Shown piece by piece: positions 17,849 through 26,481 of a DNA stretch of 64,000 nt (position 1 is its first letter; each line of letters begins with the position of its first letter). The translations under genes were made by a program, and so were the position numbers. Origin of the DNA: Vibrio mimicus CAIM 602 (lineage in GTDB: Bacteria > Pseudomonadota > Gammaproteobacteria > Enterobacterales > Vibrionaceae); assembly GCF_000338875.1 (NCBI RefSeq), contig NZ_AOMO01000033.1:62001-126000 (forward strand), given 5' to 3'. The notes under the pieces were generated by a model. That model did not search any database, had not been told where the DNA came from, and saw only the letters and a list, made by a program, of their open reading frames with translations.

Positions 17849-18978
17849 TAGTAGCGCCTCCAGACAATACGGTTTATGTAGTCTGTATAACTCAAAATCG
17901 TTCGAACCACTTTGTCTGATACGTTAGGGGCAACATAATCTTTGACGACATTGATTAATCGATTCGAACCTGATGCTTTCTGGTCTTCTAAGATGCTAAT
18001 CGCTTGAATAATACGATCTACGTTCATACCCGTGAACATGACTGCACCTTCTTCAAAACCTTCTGGTCTTTCTTGAGCGTCTCGAATGTTGACCGCCGCA
18101 AGATTCAAAATTGATGCTTCTTCTGTGATGGTTCCACTATCACTGAGAACGATAAATGCGTCCTTTTGTAGTCTTACATAGTCAGAAAAACCAAGTGGCT
18201 TTAGAAGTTGCACGTTTTTGTGAAACTCAAGATTCAGCGCATCAATTTTCTTGCGCGTACGTGGGTGCGTAGACACAATAATCGGGAGATCGTACTTCTC
18301 GCCGATCACATTTAGGGCTTCAACAAATTTATGGATATTAACCGAATCTACGTTCTCTTCGCGGTGCACACTCACCACAAAGTATTTATTTGGCAAAACG
18401 TTCAGCTGCCCAGTAATGGTTGATTGCTCAATTTTGTCTTTATAGTACGCCAGTACCTCATCCATCGGGCTGCCCGTCTTAACGATAAAGTCAGGTGAAA
18501 TCCCTTCTGCCAACAAGTATTCACGCGCAATATCACTATACGGCATATTGACATCAGAAATATGGTCAACAATCTTGCGGTTGATCTCTTCAGGTACGCG
18601 TTGATCAAAGCATCGGTTACCAGCTTCCATATGGAATAATGGGATTTTGTGTCGCTTCGCGGAAATAGCTGACAGTGCGCTATTTGTGTCACCGAGGATC
18701 AGCACCGCATCTGGTTTCACTTCTGCTAGCAATGCGTCTGACTTACAGATCACTTGAGAGATAGTTTCGGCTGCCGAGCCACCTGCACATTCTAAGAACA
18801 TATTTGGTGCGCGAATTTCTAAATCATCAAAAAAGATCTGATTCAGCTCATAATCATAGTTCTGACCTGTATGAACAAAGATATGCTCGAAGTACATATC
18901 CAGTTTCGCAATCACGCGAGACAAACGAATAATTTCAGGTCTGGTACCTACAAATGTAACAACTTTTAACTTTTTCAT
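17848..18978 (-). CDS. wbvD: UDP-HexNAc 2-epimerase, WbvD/WbjD/FnlC-type
   Basis: A 376-residue WecB-fold epimerase: VVTFVGTRPEIIRLSRVI, FVHTGQNYDYELN, ILGDTNSAL, HMEAGNRCFDQRVPEE and VLSDSGTITEEAS. The GNRCFDQRVPEE variant marks the L-FucNAc/L-QuiNAc branch, distinct from plain WecB. It catalyses the final C2 epimerisation to the UDP-L-sugar. Overlaps the reductase gene by 4 bases. The three adjacent genes correspond in kind to WbvB-WbvR-WbvD of V. cholerae O37 (UDP-L-QuiNAc) and to FnlA-B-C (UDP-L-FucNAc). Confidence 0.88.
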   Translation of the reverse strand: MKKLKVVTFVGTRPEIIRLSRVIAKLDMYFEHIFVHTGQNYDYELNQIFFDDLEIRAPNMFLECAGGSAAETISQVICKSDALLAEVKPDAVLILGDTNSALSAISAKRHKIPLFHMEAGNRCFDQRVPEEINRKIVDHISDVNMPYSDIAREYLLAEGISPDFIVKTGSPMDEVLAYYKDKIEQSTITGQLNVLPNKYFVVSVHREENVDSVNIHKFVEALNVIGEKYDLPIIVSTHPRTRKKIDALNLEFHKNVQLLKPLGFSDYVRLQKDAFIVLSDSGTITEEASILNLAAVNIRDAQERPEGFEEGAVMFTGMNVDRIIQAISILEDQKASGSNRLINVVKDYVAPNVSDKVVRTILSYTDYINRIVWRRY

Positions 18979-19841
18979 TTTTTATACCGTTTGACAAAGT
19001 CTGTATGCATGTAATCGACAAGCTCTTCCCAGGAAGGAGGAGTAAAGTCAATTTCAGTTCTTAACTTTGTAGAATCCAACGAGCGATCAATATTAAGTGT
19101 ATTGTCTGCATTGATCACAATATCTTTCTTATAGGTATTGGACACCAACTTTAGTAGCGTGTATTTGTCAATTGGAGCAACTGACAAATGATATAGGCCA
19201 TTGATATCACTATCGAAGATTTTTTCGGACAACAATTGGGCGATGTAACACGTAGGCAAACCCGAGAAAATAGCTTTCGTGAAACCTTTCACTTGCCCTT
19301 CTTGAGACAAAAACCAGTCAATCAGACTCAAGTTCGAATTCAGTTCGTGACCAATGATTGAAGTGCGCAATGTCAGGTGATTACCGTATTCCACCTCACC
19401 CAGTTTCTTTGATAACCCATATAGGTCAACTGAGTCTGGTGCAGTTTCTTCGGTATACATGCCTTGTTTACCAGTGAAAACACAGTCGGTTGAGAAATGG
19501 ATAAGTTTGGCAGAGACCATATCACATAGAGCTGCCAGTTTATGGGGTAACAGAGAGTTAATGGAAATCGCCGCAACATGGTTTTTGGCGACATCATGCT
19601 GCTTGATCAAACCCACACAGTTGAGCACAAACTGAGGTTTCAGACTCTTGATAACGCTTTCGATTGTGCTGAAGTCATCAACATCAATGCCCGTGAAGAT
19701 ACTTGTCTCATAACCTTGGAAGTGCTCATTTAACTGATTTGCACGGACAGTACCAAAAACATTCAAGTTTTTCTTTTCACTAAGGTTTGAGAACAAGCTG
19801 TAACCCAGCATACCCGATGCACCTATGACGAGTACTTTCAT
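18975..19841 (-). CDS. wbvR: RmlD-like nucleotide-sugar reductase, WbvR/QnlB-type
   Basis: A 288-residue RmlD-superfamily SDR: GASGMLGYSL, LNCVGLIKQ, HFSTDCVFTGKQG and YGLSKKLGE (Tyr-x3-Lys). It lacks the extra C-terminal cupin domain of the approximately 370-residue Cap5F/WbjC/FnlB enzymes. That length favours the WbvR/QnlB branch, which leads to UDP-L-QuiNAc (via L-RhaNAc), over UDP-L-FucNAc. It sits between the dehydratase and the 2-epimerase with 0-4 base spacing. Confidence 0.83.
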   Translation of the reverse strand: MKVLVIGASGMLGYSLFSNLSEKKNLNVFGTVRANQLNEHFQGYETSIFTGIDVDDFSTIESVIKSLKPQFVLNCVGLIKQHDVAKNHVAAISINSLLPHKLAALCDMVSAKLIHFSTDCVFTGKQGMYTEETAPDSVDLYGLSKKLGEVEYGNHLTLRTSIIGHELNSNLSLIDWFLSQEGQVKGFTKAIFSGLPTCYIAQLLSEKIFDSDINGLYHLSVAPIDKYTLLKLVSNTYKKDIVINADNTLNIDRSLDSTKLRTEIDFTPPSWEELVDYMHTDFVKRYKK

Positions 19842-20891
19842 TTATACGCCCTCTGGCACAAAAATATTGCCACTTTCAATTTCACGAATAAAATCCAGTT
19901 TACGCAGTAGCTCTTTCATTTCTTCAACGTTCAGAAGTTGGGTATTGTGAGAGTTGTAGTCTTCGATTGCTGACAAATCCTTTTCTCCATCCTCGAAGTA
20001 CTTGGAGTAATTCAAGTCGCGGTTGTCAGAAGGAACGCGGAAGTAACGGCCTTGCTCTTCAGCAACAAACATTTCTTCACGGCTACAAAGTGCCTCATAC
20101 AGTTTCTCACCATGGCGTGTTCCAATCACGTTCACGGTATGATCTTCTTTACCCATAATTTCTAGGATTGCTTTTACCAGAACGTCAATTGTTGCTGCGG
20201 GTGCTTTCTGAACAAAGATGTCACCGTTTTCACCGTTCTGGAACGCGTGAATCACGAGGTCTACTGCATCATCCAGCGTCATCATGAATCGGGTCATATT
20301 TGGATCAGTTACAGTAATCGGTTGCTTATTAACTACCTGACGAATAAATAGCGGGATCACAGAACCGCGTGACGCCATTACGTTTCCGTAGCGCGTACAA
20401 CAAATAGTCGTGTTGGTGTGTTCCAACGAACGGCTCTTTGCAACGATGACTTTTTCCATCATAGCCTTTGAGATACCCATTGCATTGATCGGATAAACAG
20501 CTTTATCTGTGCTCAGGCACACAACCTTCTTCACATTGTTTGCGATCGCCGCTTCAAGAAGATTCTCAGTACCAACAACATTGGTTTTCACCGCTTCCAT
20601 TGGGTAAAACTCACAAGATGGCACTTGCTTCAACGCGGCGGCATGGTAGATATAGTCAACGCCACGGGTTGCACTCAGCAAACTGTTATAGTCACGGACA
20701 TCAGCGATATAAAATTTAAGTTTATTGTTGTTAAATTTTTTACGCATGTCGTCTTGTTTCTTTTCATCACGACTTAATATGCGAATTTCTTTAATATCAC
20801 TATCTAGAAATCTATTCAGAACAGCATTTCCGAACGAACCAGTTCCGCCTGTAATTAGTAACGTTTTATCTTTAAACACGCTATACCTCAC
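19842..20891 (-). CDS. wbvB: UDP-GlcNAc 4,6-dehydratase/5-epimerase, WbvB/FnlA/CapE-type
   Basis: A 349-residue soluble SDR: ITGGTGSFGNAVLNRFLDS, SRDEKKQDDMRKKF (a CapE/FnlA/WbjB signature) and YHAAALKQVPSCEFYP. The STDKAVYPINAMGISKAMMEK segment contains the Met-x3-Lys pair used in place of Tyr-x3-Lys. Converts UDP-GlcNAc to the 2-acetamido-2,6-dideoxy-lyxo/arabino-4-hexulose intermediate, first step to UDP-L-QuiNAc, L-RhaNAc or L-FucNAc. Overlaps the upstream GT4 gene by 11 bases. Confidence 0.9.
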   Translation of the reverse strand: MRYSVFKDKTLLITGGTGSFGNAVLNRFLDSDIKEIRILSRDEKKQDDMRKKFNNNKLKFYIADVRDYNSLLSATRGVDYIYHAAALKQVPSCEFYPMEAVKTNVVGTENLLEAAIANNVKKVVCLSTDKAVYPINAMGISKAMMEKVIVAKSRSLEHTNTTICCTRYGNVMASRGSVIPLFIRQVVNKQPITVTDPNMTRFMMTLDDAVDLVIHAFQNGENGDIFVQKAPAATIDVLVKAILEIMGKEDHTVNVIGTRHGEKLYEALCSREEMFVAEEQGRYFRVPSDNRDLNYSKYFEDGEKDLSAIEDYNSHNTQLLNVEEMKELLRKLDFIREIESGNIFVPEGV

Positions 20892-21984
20892 ATATTTTAT
20901 TTAATAATTTAAAAAAATCATTCCAGCCGGAATCAAACTTTGGTTCAAATTTGTTGAAACGTGCCAAATCGGATTCTGACAATTTCTGAATAGCTTCGGA
21001 CCAAAGTAATGCAGAATCAGATACGAATGTAGCACCTTCATAACCATTTAATATTTCACGCGAAAAGCTGGTATCAGCACAAATAATAGGCTGCCCCTTG
21101 CTAGCTGCTTCAAGTAGGGGTAAACCAAAACTTTCAATTTTACTCGGAAATACGGTTGCAGATGTTTTCCTATAAAACCTTTGAACGTCAGGAAAACTCA
21201 GCTTTCCCAAATACACTACATTGCTCGATAAACCTAGCGTATCAATAAGACTGTCTAGGTAGCGTGACTCACCTTTCGCAATAGTAAAATAAAGCCCGAT
21301 TTGTGAGATGTCATCCCGTTGTCCTATTTCACTGAGTGCTCTAAGTACTACCTCATGGTCTTTAAACGGTTCTGGTGTTGCAGGATAAAAAAGAGAAACA
21401 CGATGGCGAATTCGTGTATCGGTTCCACCTTTATACTCTTCAACCGACAAATTTACCGTAGGCTTTAGTACATATGTTGCCTCATCACGAAGAGAAAACT
21501 TATTAACCAAAGCCTCTTTCATCCATTTTGTCTGCACAACAAAATGGGTGAGTTTGTCATTGTATAGAAAGATGAAAAGTGGATATATGTACTTGTAGAA
21601 AGCTAACCCCCTTTCTCTTTTAGAGAAAAAAGACCACTTCATATCATTCAGAGGAATACCTTGATGCAGATACACAATCTTGGGCTTACCCGGAAAATAC
21701 ACCGTTGTATTTTGTAGTGAAACCACAACATCGGGATCAATACCCTTCGCCTTAAGTGTTGCGCGAAGACCTTTAAAATCCCAGATAATCCTTTTTAAGG
21801 CGGATTGGCGCTTTACTTGCGTAACATGGAAGTTTTCTTTTTCACTGACATCTTTAATCTCATCATTGATGAACAAGTGGTAGTCATTTTGATTATCACT
21901 GTGCTCAATTAACTGATTTAAGATGGTCAGCCCCCCACCACCAATCAGGCTCGTGGCGGAGATCACAATAGATTTTCGTTTCAT
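20881..21984 (-). CDS. GT4 glycosyltransferase
   Basis: A 367-residue GT-B enzyme: N-terminal SLIGGGGLTILNQLIE (donor-side glycine loop), FVVQTKWMKEALV, LFYPATPEPFKDHEVVLRAL, and the C-terminal acceptor of nucleotide PSKIESFGLPLLEAASKGQP with its EX7E pattern. Cytoplasmic, membrane-associated, probably adds one sugar to the O-repeat unit. Specificity not readable. It ends inside the wbvB start, so the two are co-translated. Confidence 0.85.
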   Translation of the reverse strand: MKRKSIVISATSLIGGGGLTILNQLIEHSDNQNDYHLFINDEIKDVSEKENFHVTQVKRQSALKRIIWDFKGLRATLKAKGIDPDVVVSLQNTTVYFPGKPKIVYLHQGIPLNDMKWSFFSKRERGLAFYKYIYPLFIFLYNDKLTHFVVQTKWMKEALVNKFSLRDEATYVLKPTVNLSVEEYKGGTDTRIRHRVSLFYPATPEPFKDHEVVLRALSEIGQRDDISQIGLYFTIAKGESRYLDSLIDTLGLSSNVVYLGKLSFPDVQRFYRKTSATVFPSKIESFGLPLLEAASKGQPIICADTSFSREILNGYEGATFVSDSALLWSEAIQKLSESDLARFNKFEPKFDSGWNDFFKLLNKICEV

Positions 21985-21994
21985 AGCACTTAAC

Positions 21995-22903
21995 TTATTC
22001 TTGGCGAAAAATCATCACAACTTCTTCGCCATACTTTTTGCTAAATTTTGCTACGATGTATGCCACCCAAGCAAACGGGATAAGCATTAGCCATCTAGCT
22101 ACTTTCCCAAGCTTGGTCGCCCAAAAATTTCCGACAAAAGATTCGTTATATATGCCAAGAAACATACTGTTTTTCGTTGTGACGTGACTCTTCGACGAAG
22201 AAAACGTCGAGAGCTCAATGAGTCTATTTGCGCTGTTAATACAAAATACGTTGACATGTCTTGGTGTTTCCCAACCTCGCCAGTAATCCCTAAAGGCTTT
22301 ACAAGTTAACGAATCGATATTTGGTGTGCTCGCATAGATAATTCCACCGTCATGTAACAGCAGCTTGAGTTTCTCCACTTCTTTGAGCGGGTCTGGAACA
22401 TGCTCTATGACGTGGTTAAGAAAAATGACATCAAATTTAATGTCTGTCTCGAGGGATGCTAAAACTTCACACCCAGTACTTTTGGCAACGTCCATCGCCT
22501 TACTGTCAAAATCATACCCATAGACCTGAGAAATACCCAACGCCTTCAGTTTGCGAAGAAAGTTCCCATTACCACAACCAAAATCAAGCACAGACACTGA
22601 TGCTAAATCTTTGCCCGCAAAAAGTGCTTTCCAATCGGCGTCAAAGTGACGCATCTCTTTGGGGATCAAATACGCGAGCACTGACAGGTTCGCGGGTCTG
22701 TTTTCTTTATGCGTAGTATATTTGCCATAAAGCACTGCTAAATCGAAGTTTTCAGGCACTTTTGCGGAAACATGCCCACAGTCTGGGTTCAGGCACTGAA
22801 TATAACTGAACTTAATGGGTAGAGAACATTCATAATCCGGCCTTTTTGATAGAATTTCTTTGGTCACACTCGAACAAAAAGGGCATTTCTTTTCATCTTT
22901 CAA
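21995..22903 (-). CDS. class I SAM-dependent methyltransferase with N-terminal zinc ribbon
   Basis: A 302-residue protein. Residues 1-50 carry a CxxC...CxxxxC cysteine pattern (KKCPFCSS, QCLNPDCGH). A Rossmann methyltransferase core follows with VLDFGCGNGNFLRKL (motif I), VIFLNHVIEHVPDP (motif IV) and DGGIIYASTPN. A hydrophobic C-terminal helix (WLMLIPFAWVAYIVAKF) suggests membrane association. Most likely methylates a sugar of the polysaccharide. A 275-base gap without a convincing gene lies upstream. Confidence 0.8.
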   Translation of the reverse strand: MKDEKKCPFCSSVTKEILSKRPDYECSLPIKFSYIQCLNPDCGHVSAKVPENFDLAVLYGKYTTHKENRPANLSVLAYLIPKEMRHFDADWKALFAGKDLASVSVLDFGCGNGNFLRKLKALGISQVYGYDFDSKAMDVAKSTGCEVLASLETDIKFDVIFLNHVIEHVPDPLKEVEKLKLLLHDGGIIYASTPNIDSLTCKAFRDYWRGWETPRHVNVFCINSANRLIELSTFSSSKSHVTTKNSMFLGIYNESFVGNFWATKLGKVARWLMLIPFAWVAYIVAKFSKKYGEEVVMIFRQE

Positions 22904-23178
22904 AGGGGAACTCCAATATCAAGGCAAGCGCATATGAATAAATCGATATTTGTTTGAAATGAATTCAAAACGAGTAGACGAGTCAAAAACTCCTGCATGA
23001 ATGTTCGATTTCAAACAGTTTCATAATATTACTTAACTAAGCGTTGCTCATCAGATATTCGCCATTTCCCCCAGATCGCTGCATCTATCACAAGGAACAG
23101 AAATTTCATTTTACAATCACCTTAGCAAACGAACATTACAATCTTAGTTATTTATAATTATATTCTACTACTTATGCC

Positions 23179-24330
23179 TCACTTGGTTTTCATAAACTCT
23201 ACGTACTTTTCTACAGCTTCATTTATGTTTCTGTTATCAGAAATAACGTATTTACCACCACTCGGCATAGGATTTTTAAGTCTGACCAGAGTATTTTTCA
23301 CTCGGTTAACTTTCAACTTCACTTTTTCCACCAAAAGAGAATACGTGCTGATCGGCATACCTGAACTTACACAAACCTCCATTGCGACTGCGATCTTGTC
23401 ACCGTATTCAGCATGATTCGACTTACACAGAGATATCAATCGCGCAAAGTTAAACTTATCAGCAAGGTTGTAAACTTGAAGCGTCTCAACAGCAGCCTGA
23501 GACCAAGTCGTCTCAACAGAAAAGAAACGAGGTATACGTTCGTCCCATTTAATATTCTTAAACGGCTTGATATGTTCATCGTCATCGAGGGAACCTTTGT
23601 GCTTGTTCAAAGCACTTCGTCCTGTATTGCTCCCTCCCGAAGCGCCGGGGATCGTTACTGGATAGTCAACAGTATAATACTCGTCCGTTTGTGCAGCCAA
23701 TGATACAGCAATAGATATATCAGGACTGATCCCTAAAAAGTAATTGCCATTCTTTGCTTTAATTTTTTCCAACACGGTTTTCTGCACTATCCCGTGATAC
23801 AGTTTCGGTAACTCGTCAGTACCTTGACAGGCGTTGCTTAATGCATGCTGGAGTTGTTTTTTACTGTCACATCTCTTCCAATCACCACTAAATTTATCGA
23901 TATACAATTTTCCTGCATGTTTGTCGCCCCAGACTTTAGTAACAAAGTCTGGCCATGAGTAAGTCGCAATGATTCGTGGAGAGAGAACACTAATTTCACG
24001 TTCTTTCATTGATTCAACAACTCGCTCTATTTCCGGGCAAACACTATCATCATCACCAATCAGACATACATACTCACCCATTGCGGATTCCACAGCGAAA
24101 TTGTAGTTTTCTGTCATCGATAGACGCTGGGTATGATGCGTATATTTCAGCCGAGGTGTATCACTGTATTTTTCTAATAACGACTTTAACGAATCAGACT
24201 CGCTTGTATCACTCACTACAACTTCAACTCTGTCGCTGGTGTATGCTAGAATTGATTCTATCGAATGAACTGCATATTTCTGTCGGTTATGAGTTGCAAT
24301 AACAACCGATAACAAATACTCATTTTTCAT
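23179..24330 (-). CDS. GT2 glycosyltransferase
   Basis: A 383-residue family 2 enzyme with LSVVIATHNRQKYAVHSIESIL, VVVSDTSESDSL and VCLIGDDDSVCPE (the acidic metal motif), plus about 250 further residues of unassigned C-terminal sequence. Probably one of the repeat-unit transferases. Its ATG lies inside the repaired 3' end of wzx (stop at 24320), so the two genes overlap by 11 bases, which also supports the proposed frameshift in wzx. Confidence 0.82.
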   Translation of the reverse strand: MKNEYLLSVVIATHNRQKYAVHSIESILAYTSDRVEVVVSDTSESDSLKSLLEKYSDTPRLKYTHHTQRLSMTENYNFAVESAMGEYVCLIGDDDSVCPEIERVVESMKEREISVLSPRIIATYSWPDFVTKVWGDKHAGKLYIDKFSGDWKRCDSKKQLQHALSNACQGTDELPKLYHGIVQKTVLEKIKAKNGNYFLGISPDISIAVSLAAQTDEYYTVDYPVTIPGASGGSNTGRSALNKHKGSLDDDEHIKPFKNIKWDERIPRFFSVETTWSQAAVETLQVYNLADKFNFARLISLCKSNHAEYGDKIAVAMEVCVSSGMPISTYSLLVEKVKLKVNRVKNTLVRLKNPMPSGGKYVISDNRNINEAVEKYVEFMKTK

Positions 24331-25781
24331 CTATATGTCTCATCATGTAAAAAGCATAAGCGGTAATTAATAGTAATGATGCTATTCCGCTTGGGACAAT
24401 AATCAAAAGTTCATTAACATTCGCCAATAAGTTCAATAGAAAATGAGCGACCAGAAGAGTTAATACACATATTAATATAGGCAAAAACGTACCAAGTGCT
24501 ATCCATTTAAACTTACTCTCTATTCCTGTAATATTTTCAAGATTAAAAAAATATAACTACTAATGTAACAATATTATAAGCAAGCCAACATTTTGCCACA
24601 TCTATTGGTGTTAAATATGATGCAGCATAAATCTGAGCGGCAATCATGATCATACCAAAAAACACATTAACCTTTACCAGATATGAGATCCTACCAAATG
24701 CAAGTTGTGCACAATAAGGGATCATTAAAATACCTTGAATTAGACTACCTAAAATTAGGTACTTTAATATTTCTGATACCTCTTTTGCTAAAACCTCATT
24801 GCCAAAAAACAGTAATAGAACATATTTTGAATATGCAGCAGCGTAAATACAAATTGATGTAACACCGACCATCATGATCAATGAATTTTTAGTGATTTCT
24901 GCTTCATAACGTTGCATTTGGTTTGAGGCTTTGAGTACCACCAGTTTAGGGAAAAGATAATAATAAAATGCAGAAGTGAAGATCATAGGAAAACTTGCGA
25001 TAGTAAACGCTAAAGAGTAATAACCAAGAATTTCACTCGATACAAATTTTGCCAGAATCAACTTATCACTTTGGAAACATAGAGAAGACATTATGACGAG
25101 AAACAACATCTTATTTTTAAAACTCTTATCTTTTACATTAGCATCCTCATTGATTTCAAGCATATCATTATATTGAGATTGATAATGAACAAATTTATTT
25201 TTTACCACTAATTGCAATACGCTAGTGTAAATAACGTTAGCAATAAAAAATATTAAGAAGTATGCAAAAACATTAAGATCAAAATGCAGAACAACAAAGG
25301 TTGCCACTGGGTATCGAATTATACTGAACGAAATATATAGTTTATTGAATTTTACTTGATACCCTGTTCCACACAGAGTTGCCTGATAATAGATTTGTAA
25401 GAATATCAATGACAGCGATGCCGACATTATGATATTTATTTTACTTAGGCTATCGCCGTGTGAACTAGCGAAATAAGTAAAGAGGACTAGTGAAACAAAG
25501 AAAAGCAGAGAAGAAACCTTCAAAAATGTGATGAAATACTGCTTCATCAATGCACTTGTCAGTAACGCATCTCCGCGCGAGTAGGAGTTTGAGATATTTT
25601 TTGTATAAGCTGCACTTATCCCACCATCAAGCAGCATCAGTACAGATTGTACTGCTGCAAAAAGTCCTACAAGCGCATACCCGTTTGGTCCAATAGCATC
25701 GATTAGAAAAGGAAGTGATACCAACATCATCAATGCTGACAAACATTTTCCAAGTATATTAGCTAGTAACTCTCGATTCAT
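24320..25781 (-). pseudogene. wzx: Wzx O-unit flippase (frameshifted before the last two helices)
   Basis: Polytopic MATE/MOP-superfamily protein (polysaccharide_synt type) with 12 predicted helices only after repair. As sequenced the frame stops at 24543 directly after a run of seven T on the coding strand (24545-24551). With six T it continues IFFNLENITGIESKFKWIAL and through two hydrophobic helices (LGTFLPILICVLTLLVAHF and LLIIVPSGIASLLLITAYAF) to a TGA at 24320-24322 overlapping the next gene. Start chosen at the ATG at 25781 (MNRELLANILGK), which overlaps the wzz-like gene; the frame is open to 25793. Moves lipid-linked repeat units to the periplasm. No residues define specificity. Confidence 0.82.
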
Positions 25782-26481
25782 CCAAACTACCAAAAAGACG
25801 GCGATATAATGTCGATATATAGACTATAGAAAAACCACTTAACATGAATAACAAAAATAACCCGTATCTAATCTTATTGTTATTCGCATAGTAGACAGAG
25901 ATGTGTTGAGACTCTTGATATAAACCACGACTTTCAACAATGGATATTAGCTCTAGATATGGCTCAAGAAGGTTTGAACAAAGTCTATCGAAATAATAAC
26001 AAGTGCTTTCAGGATTTCTAAATCCATCAACATACTCTAATGTTGTTTTACGATAAATCCTTTCAACGTTTGCTTTGAAAAGTTCCATAGAATCCCGATA
26101 TAACTCTAGATCACCCACTACTTTCACCATATAAATACCAGTTCCAATCCTCTTTATGTTGATCGTCTCTTTTATTTTATGATAAAGCGTGACTGTATCC
26201 TTAACCGTTAATAATTCAGGATGTTCATCTTTTAGTAATTCGACCAATTCCTTAGCAAAAACCATATCTTCAGTGAGATTTTTAGTCAACTGATCTAGTG
26301 GTGGTTTGGGATTCCTTAGATTACCATAACCATCATAAGTTGGTGTAATGAACAAGTAGCCTTCATAAACACTGATTTCTTGTTTTTCGGGCATAAATTT
26401 ATACCCTAAGTATCCAGAAATTGCCGTGGCAACGAGTAGTATGAAGAGGTTTTCTCTCAAATTTGACAGTATAATCCTCAT
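25759..26481 (-). CDS. Wzz-like polysaccharide co-polymerase (divergent)
   Basis: A 240-residue inner-membrane protein. One helix is near the N-terminus (about 12-30), the central region is hydrophilic (about 170 residues), and a second helix follows at about 207-226 with a short cytoplasmic tail. This is the two-helix topology of Wzz chain-length regulators. N-terminal YEGYLFITPTYDG resembles the Wzz beta region, but the usual Pro-rich segment before TM2 is not evident and the protein is shorter than typical Wzz (about 325). It sits between wzy and wzx with overlaps on both sides. Call rests on topology and position. Confidence 0.6.
   Translation of the reverse strand: MRIILSNLRENLFILLVATAISGYLGYKFMPEKQEISVYEGYLFITPTYDGYGNLRNPKPPLDQLTKNLTEDMVFAKELVELLKDEHPELLTVKDTVTLYHKIKETINIKRIGTGIYMVKVVGDLELYRDSMELFKANVERIYRKTTLEYVDGFRNPESTCYYFDRLCSNLLEPYLELISIVESRGLYQESQHISVYYANNNKIRYGLFLLFMLSGFSIVYISTLYRRLFGSLDESRVTS

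Noticed and set aside
17848..18978. Simple WecB (ManNAc-forming) function for the 2-epimerase
   Set aside because: The GNRCFDQRVPEE motif and the adjacent dehydratase and reductase fit the L-QuiNAc/L-FucNAc branch better.
23029..23109. 26-codon leftward ORF (MKFLFLVIDAAIWGKW...) in the gap before the methyltransferase
   Set aside because: Too short, no family resemblance and only a weak ribosome-binding site; could be a gene remnant but I cannot support it.
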